DNA of 8,719 nucleotides from CAVYPR01 sp052145775 (lineage in GTDB: Bacteria > Actinomycetota > Acidimicrobiia > Acidimicrobiales > RAAP-2): positions 1 to 8,719 of the forward strand of contig JBKQNY010000216.1 of the NCBI GenBank assembly GCA_052145775.1, in the 5' to 3' direction. This document shows, piece after piece, positions 6,501-8,719 of the stretch. Made by a program: the position numbers and the translations under genes. The first letter of the stretch is position 1. Each line of letters begins with the position of its first letter. The notes beneath the pieces are model-generated. The model did no database searches, was not told the origin of the DNA, and saw only the letters and a list, made by a program, of their open reading frames with translations.

Positions 6501-7063
6501 CGGCCGTCGACGCCGCCGCGCCGTGGTCGGCGGCCGCCGCCACCAAGGCGGCCGAGGGGACCCGGGAGCTGGCTGCGGCCCTGGCCCGGCTGGCCGAGCC
6601 GGGCGACGTGGTGCTGCTGGTGGGCGGCCTCGGGGCCGGCAAGACCACCTTCGCCCAGGGGTTCGCCCGCGGGCTCGGCGTGGCCGGGCCGGTGACCAGC
6701 CCCACCTTCACCCTGGTGCGGCAGTACCCGTGCGAGGGGCGGGTCCGCCAGCTGGTCCACGCCGACGTCTACCGGCTGGAGTCCCTGGCCGAGGTGGCCG
6801 ACCTCGGCCTGGTCGAACTGGCCGAGCCCGGCTCGGCCCACCACGGGGCGGTGGTGCTGGTCGAGTGGGGCGACATGGCCGCCCCGGCCCTGGGCGACGA
6901 CCCGCTGGTGGTCACCATCGCCGTGGGCGACGACGACGAGGCCCGCACGGTGACCGTCGGCGGGGGCGGCCGCCGGTGGGCCGACCGCCGGGCGGGCGTG
7001 GCCGCGGCCCTGGCCGCGGCCCTGGCGGCGGCGCAGGCCGCGGCGACGGGGGAGGAGGGGTGA
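6497..7063 (+). CDS. tsaE: tRNA threonylcarbamoyladenosine biosynthesis ATPase
   Basis: TsaE is the P-loop ATPase that works with the TsaB-TsaD heterodimer in forming t6A at position 37 of ANN-decoding tRNAs; its ATP hydrolysis is thought to reset the complex. The product has 188 residues. The Walker A loop GGLGAGKTT is at 43-51, the switch-like VTSPTFTLV at 66-74, HADVYRL at 88-94, and VEWGD at 122-126, all typical of the family. The C-terminus (about 160-188) is an Ala-rich extension longer than in E. coli TsaE. The start is the GTG of a GTGA overlap with udg; the frame is open upstream only because of high GC. No strong ribosome binding site is visible, so coupling with udg is likely. Confidence 0.95.
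   Translation: MTAVDAAAPWSAAAATKAAEGTRELAAALARLAEPGDVVLLVGGLGAGKTTFAQGFARGLGVAGPVTSPTFTLVRQYPCEGRVRQLVHADVYRLESLAEVADLGLVELAEPGSAHHGAVVLVEWGDMAAPALGDDPLVVTIAVGDDDEARTVTVGGGGRRWADRRAGVAAALAAALAAAQAAATGEEG
7048..7055 (+). promoter_or_regulatory. Possible ribosome binding site of tsaB
   Basis: GGGGGAGG lies 4 bases before the GTG at 7060, inside the last codons of tsaE. The spacing is a little short but the purine run is the strongest near this start and supports the GTGA overlap start. Confidence 0.4.
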
Positions 7064-7782
7064 TCCTCCTCGGCATCGAGAGCGCCACGGAGCTGGTCGG
7101 GGTGGCGGTGGGCGGCGAGGACGGCCCGCGGGCCGGGGTGTGGGCCTCGGGCCGGCGCCGCCACGCCGAGGCGCTCGCCCCGGCCGTGGCCCACGTCCTC
7201 GAGCAGGCCGGGGTGGACCTCTCGGACCTCTCGGCCATCGCCGTCGACGTCGGCCCCGGCCTCTTCACCGGCCTGCGGGTCGGGGTGGCCACCGCCAAGG
7301 GGCTGGCCCAGGGACTGGGGATCGGGGTGGTCGGCCTGACCAGCCTCGAGGTCCTGGCCGCCGCCGCCCTGGAGGGCGGGTGGCCCGGGCCGGTGGCCGC
7401 GGTGGTCGACGCCCGGCGGGGCGAGGTGTTCGCCGGGTGGTACGAGGCGGGCGGCGGGGGGGAGCTGGTCGAGACCGGCCCGCCGGCCCGCCGCACCCCC
7501 GAGGCCCTCGCCCAGGAGGTGGCGCGGGCCGGGACGGGGGTGCTCGCCGTCGGCGACGGGGCACGGCGCTACGCGGGGCTGCTCGAGACGCTGGCCGGGG
7601 TGAGGGTGGCCGGCCCGTCGCTGGCGTCGCCGAGGCCCGAGGTGCTCGTCGGCCTGGCCGTCGGCCGCCTGGCGGCCGGGGCCCGGGCCCGGCCGGCGGC
7701 CGAGGTCCGGCCCGTCTACCTGCGCGAGCCCGACGTCCGTATCAATTGGGTCCAGCGCGCCGGCCCGGTGGCCCCGGGGTGA
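7060..7782 (+). CDS. tsaB: tRNA threonylcarbamoyladenosine biosynthesis protein TsaB
   Basis: TsaB is the non-catalytic ASKHA-fold partner that dimerises with TsaD and is needed for t6A37 formation. The 240-residue protein starts MILLGIESAT, as the family does. It carries GPGLFTGLRVG (65-75; the family has GPGSFTGLRIG), DARRGEVF (117-124) and PVYLREPDV (218-226) near the C-terminus, all TsaB hallmarks. It lacks the TsaD metal motif HxxxH, which separates it from its paralogue downstream. A short tail (RINW and ten more residues) follows the usual end. The GTG start overlaps the tsaE stop as GTGA and gives the expected N-terminus directly. It lies between tsaE and rimI, as in Actinobacteria such as Mycobacterium. 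Confidence 0.95.
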   Translation: MILLGIESATELVGVAVGGEDGPRAGVWASGRRRHAEALAPAVAHVLEQAGVDLSDLSAIAVDVGPGLFTGLRVGVATAKGLAQGLGIGVVGLTSLEVLAAAALEGGWPGPVAAVVDARRGEVFAGWYEAGGGGELVETGPPARRTPEALAQEVARAGTGVLAVGDGARRYAGLLETLAGVRVAGPSLASPRPEVLVGLAVGRLAAGARARPAAEVRPVYLREPDVRINWVQRAGPVAPG

Positions 7783-8285
7783 CCCTGGCGGTGTCGGCCA
7801 TGCGCCGGCGGGACCTGCGCCGGATCATGGCCATCGAGGACGCCGTCTTCCCCGAGCCCTGGAGCTTGGCCATCTTCACCTCCGAGCTGGCCCTGCGCCG
7901 GGGCCGCGCCTACCGGGTGGCCCGCCAGGGGCGCGCCGTGGTCGGCTACTTCGGCCTCATGTTCGTCGGCGACGAGGCCCACGTGACCACGGTGGCCGTG
8001 GCCCCCGACCACCAGAACCGCGGGGTGGGGACCGAGCTGTTCCTGGCCGCGGTGCGCGTCGCCCTCGACCACGGGGCGAGGGACATATCCTTGGAGGTGG
8101 CGGCGGGCAACGCGAGGGCCCAGGCCCTCTACCGCCGCTTCGGCTTCGCCCCGGTCGGGGTGCGCAAGGGCTACTACCAGCGCACCGGGGAGGACGCCCT
8201 GGTGATGTGGGCCTACGAGGTCGACTCCCCCGGGTACGCCGAGCGGCTGGCCTCCATCGAGGCCCGGGTACGATCCCGGCCGTGA
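7779..8285 (+). CDS. rimI: GNAT-family protein N-acetyltransferase, RimI-like
   Basis: RimI proteins acetylate protein N-termini, classically ribosomal protein S18, using acetyl-CoA; the actual target here is unknown. The 168-residue product shows VFPEPWS (23-29), the motif A strand VTTVAVAPDHQNRGVG (69-84) with its pyrophosphate-binding loop, and NARAQALYRRFGF (111-123) with the conserved Asn111 and the general-acid candidate Tyr118. GYYQRTGEDALVMW (131-144) closes the fold. Residues from about 148 to 168 extend past the E. coli RimI end. The GTG of a GTGA overlap with tsaB is chosen; ATG at 7800 would cut the first strand. Genetic linkage with tsaB and tsaD is widespread. The end of this gene contains a candidate promoter for tsaD. 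Confidence 0.93.
   Translation: MTLAVSAMRRRDLRRIMAIEDAVFPEPWSLAIFTSELALRRGRAYRVARQGRAVVGYFGLMFVGDEAHVTTVAVAPDHQNRGVGTELFLAAVRVALDHGARDISLEVAAGNARAQALYRRFGFAPVGVRKGYYQRTGEDALVMWAYEVDSPGYAERLASIEARVRSRP
8269..8274 (+). promoter_or_regulatory. Candidate -10 box for a leaderless tsaD transcript, inside rimI
   Basis: TACGAT ends 7 bases before the GTG of tsaD at 8282. With its flanks, CGGGTACGATCCCG (8265-8278) matches the box before udg (5903-5916) at 13 of 14 positions. It lies in the last codons of rimI. No clear -35 element is seen, and no Shine-Dalgarno sequence precedes the tsaD start. Confidence 0.5.
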
Positions 8286-8719
8286 CCGAAGGGGCCGTGC
8301 TGGGCATCGAGACCTCGTGCGACGAGACGGCGGCGGCGGTGGTGGTGGCCGGCCGCACGGTGGTCTCCTCGGTGGTCTCCAGTCAGGTCGACCTCCACGC
8401 CCGCTACGGGGGGGTGGTGCCCGAGGTGGCCGGCCGGGCCCACATCGACCTGTTCAACCAGGTCGTCGCCGACGCGCTGGAGCGGGCGGGGATGGACGCC
8501 GTGGCCCCGGGAGTCGAGGCGGTGGCGGCCACCTGCGGCCCGGGACTGGTCGGCTCGCTGCTGGTGGGGCTGTCGGGGGCCAAGGCCCTGGCCATGGCCT
8601 GGGACGTGCCGTTCGTGGGCGTCAACCACCTCGAGGCCCACCTCTTCGCCTCCCTCCTCGAGGAGCCCGACCTCGGCTGGCCGCTGGTGGTGCTGCTCGT
8701 CTCGGGGGGCCACACCGTG
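8282..8719 (+). CDS. tsaD: tRNA N6-adenosine threonylcarbamoyltransferase, N-terminal part (cut by window end)
   Basis: TsaD transfers the threonylcarbamoyl group from threonylcarbamoyl-AMP to N6 of A37 in tRNAs, acting with TsaB and TsaE. Only the first 146 residues are present; full-length family members have about 340. Visible marks are LGIETSCDET (7-16), the phosphate-binding start of the ASKHA fold; VVPEVAGRAH (45-54); CGPGLVGSLLVG (85-96); the metal-binding HLEAH with His116 and His120; and LLVSGGHT (138-145) at the window edge. GTG at 8282 overlaps the rimI stop as GTGA. GTG at 8297 would also give a plausible N-terminus (MLGIETS), but the overlap and the upstream -10 box favour 8282. 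The frame is open to the last base, so this is a window cut and not a truncated gene. Confidence 0.95.
   Translation, partial: MTEGAVLGIETSCDETAAAVVVAGRTVVSSVVSSQVDLHARYGGVVPEVAGRAHIDLFNQVVADALERAGMDAVAPGVEAVAATCGPGLVGSLLVGLSGAKALAMAWDVPFVGVNHLEAHLFASLLEEPDLGWPLVVLLVSGGHTV

Noticed and set aside
8086..8091. TATCCT inside rimI, another TANNNT match followed 5 bases later by GTG (8097).
   Set aside because: The GTG is an internal rimI codon in the middle of the GNAT fold and would give a useless fragment. The bases encode the expected strand (DISLEV), and no GG precedes the box.

Overview
This window is a compact piece of core chromosome from a very GC-rich bacterium. Almost every codon ends in G or C, and GTG starts are common. 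The gene order (glmS, acpS, nnr, alr, alpha/beta hydrolase, then tsaE, tsaB, rimI, tsaD) is the housekeeping arrangement known from Actinobacteria. A family-4 uracil-DNA glycosylase sits between the hydrolase and tsaE. Together with the compact epimerase half of Nnr and the long C-terminal tail of RimI, this suggests a deep-branching actinobacterium such as a member of the Acidimicrobiia. That placement is inference. I see no sign of mobile DNA, CRISPR, tRNA or rRNA.

Layout: all genes lie on the + strand. Bases 1-41 look like the last codons of an upstream gene, by synteny perhaps glmM. glmS (56-1897) makes glucosamine-6-phosphate for cell-wall precursors. acpS (1894-2292) activates acyl carrier protein for lipid synthesis. 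nnr (2292-3665) repairs damaged NAD(P)H. alr (3658-4890) supplies D-alanine for peptidoglycan. A membrane-anchored alpha/beta hydrolase (4887-5888) of unknown substrate closes this first block. After the only real downstream gap (30 bases, 5889-5918) come udg (5919-6500), tsaE (6497-7063), tsaB (7060-7782), rimI (7779-8285) and the first 146 codons of tsaD (8282 to the window end). TsaB, TsaE and TsaD form the threonylcarbamoyl-transfer machine for t6A37 of tRNA. TsaC/Sua5, which makes the substrate, is not in the window.

Every junction except the hydrolase-udg one is a stop/start overlap (ATGA, TGATG, GTGA or 8 bases), so the genes are probably cotranscribed and translationally coupled. The least ordinary signal is a repeated TANNNT -10 box with GG in front, placed 6-7 bases before a GTG start, at glmS (43-48), udg (5907-5912) and tsaD (8269-8274). 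The udg and tsaD copies are nearly identical over 14 bases. This is the pattern expected for promoters of leaderless mRNAs and would split the operon into separately started segments. I found no novel enzyme system; the content is conserved housekeeping.
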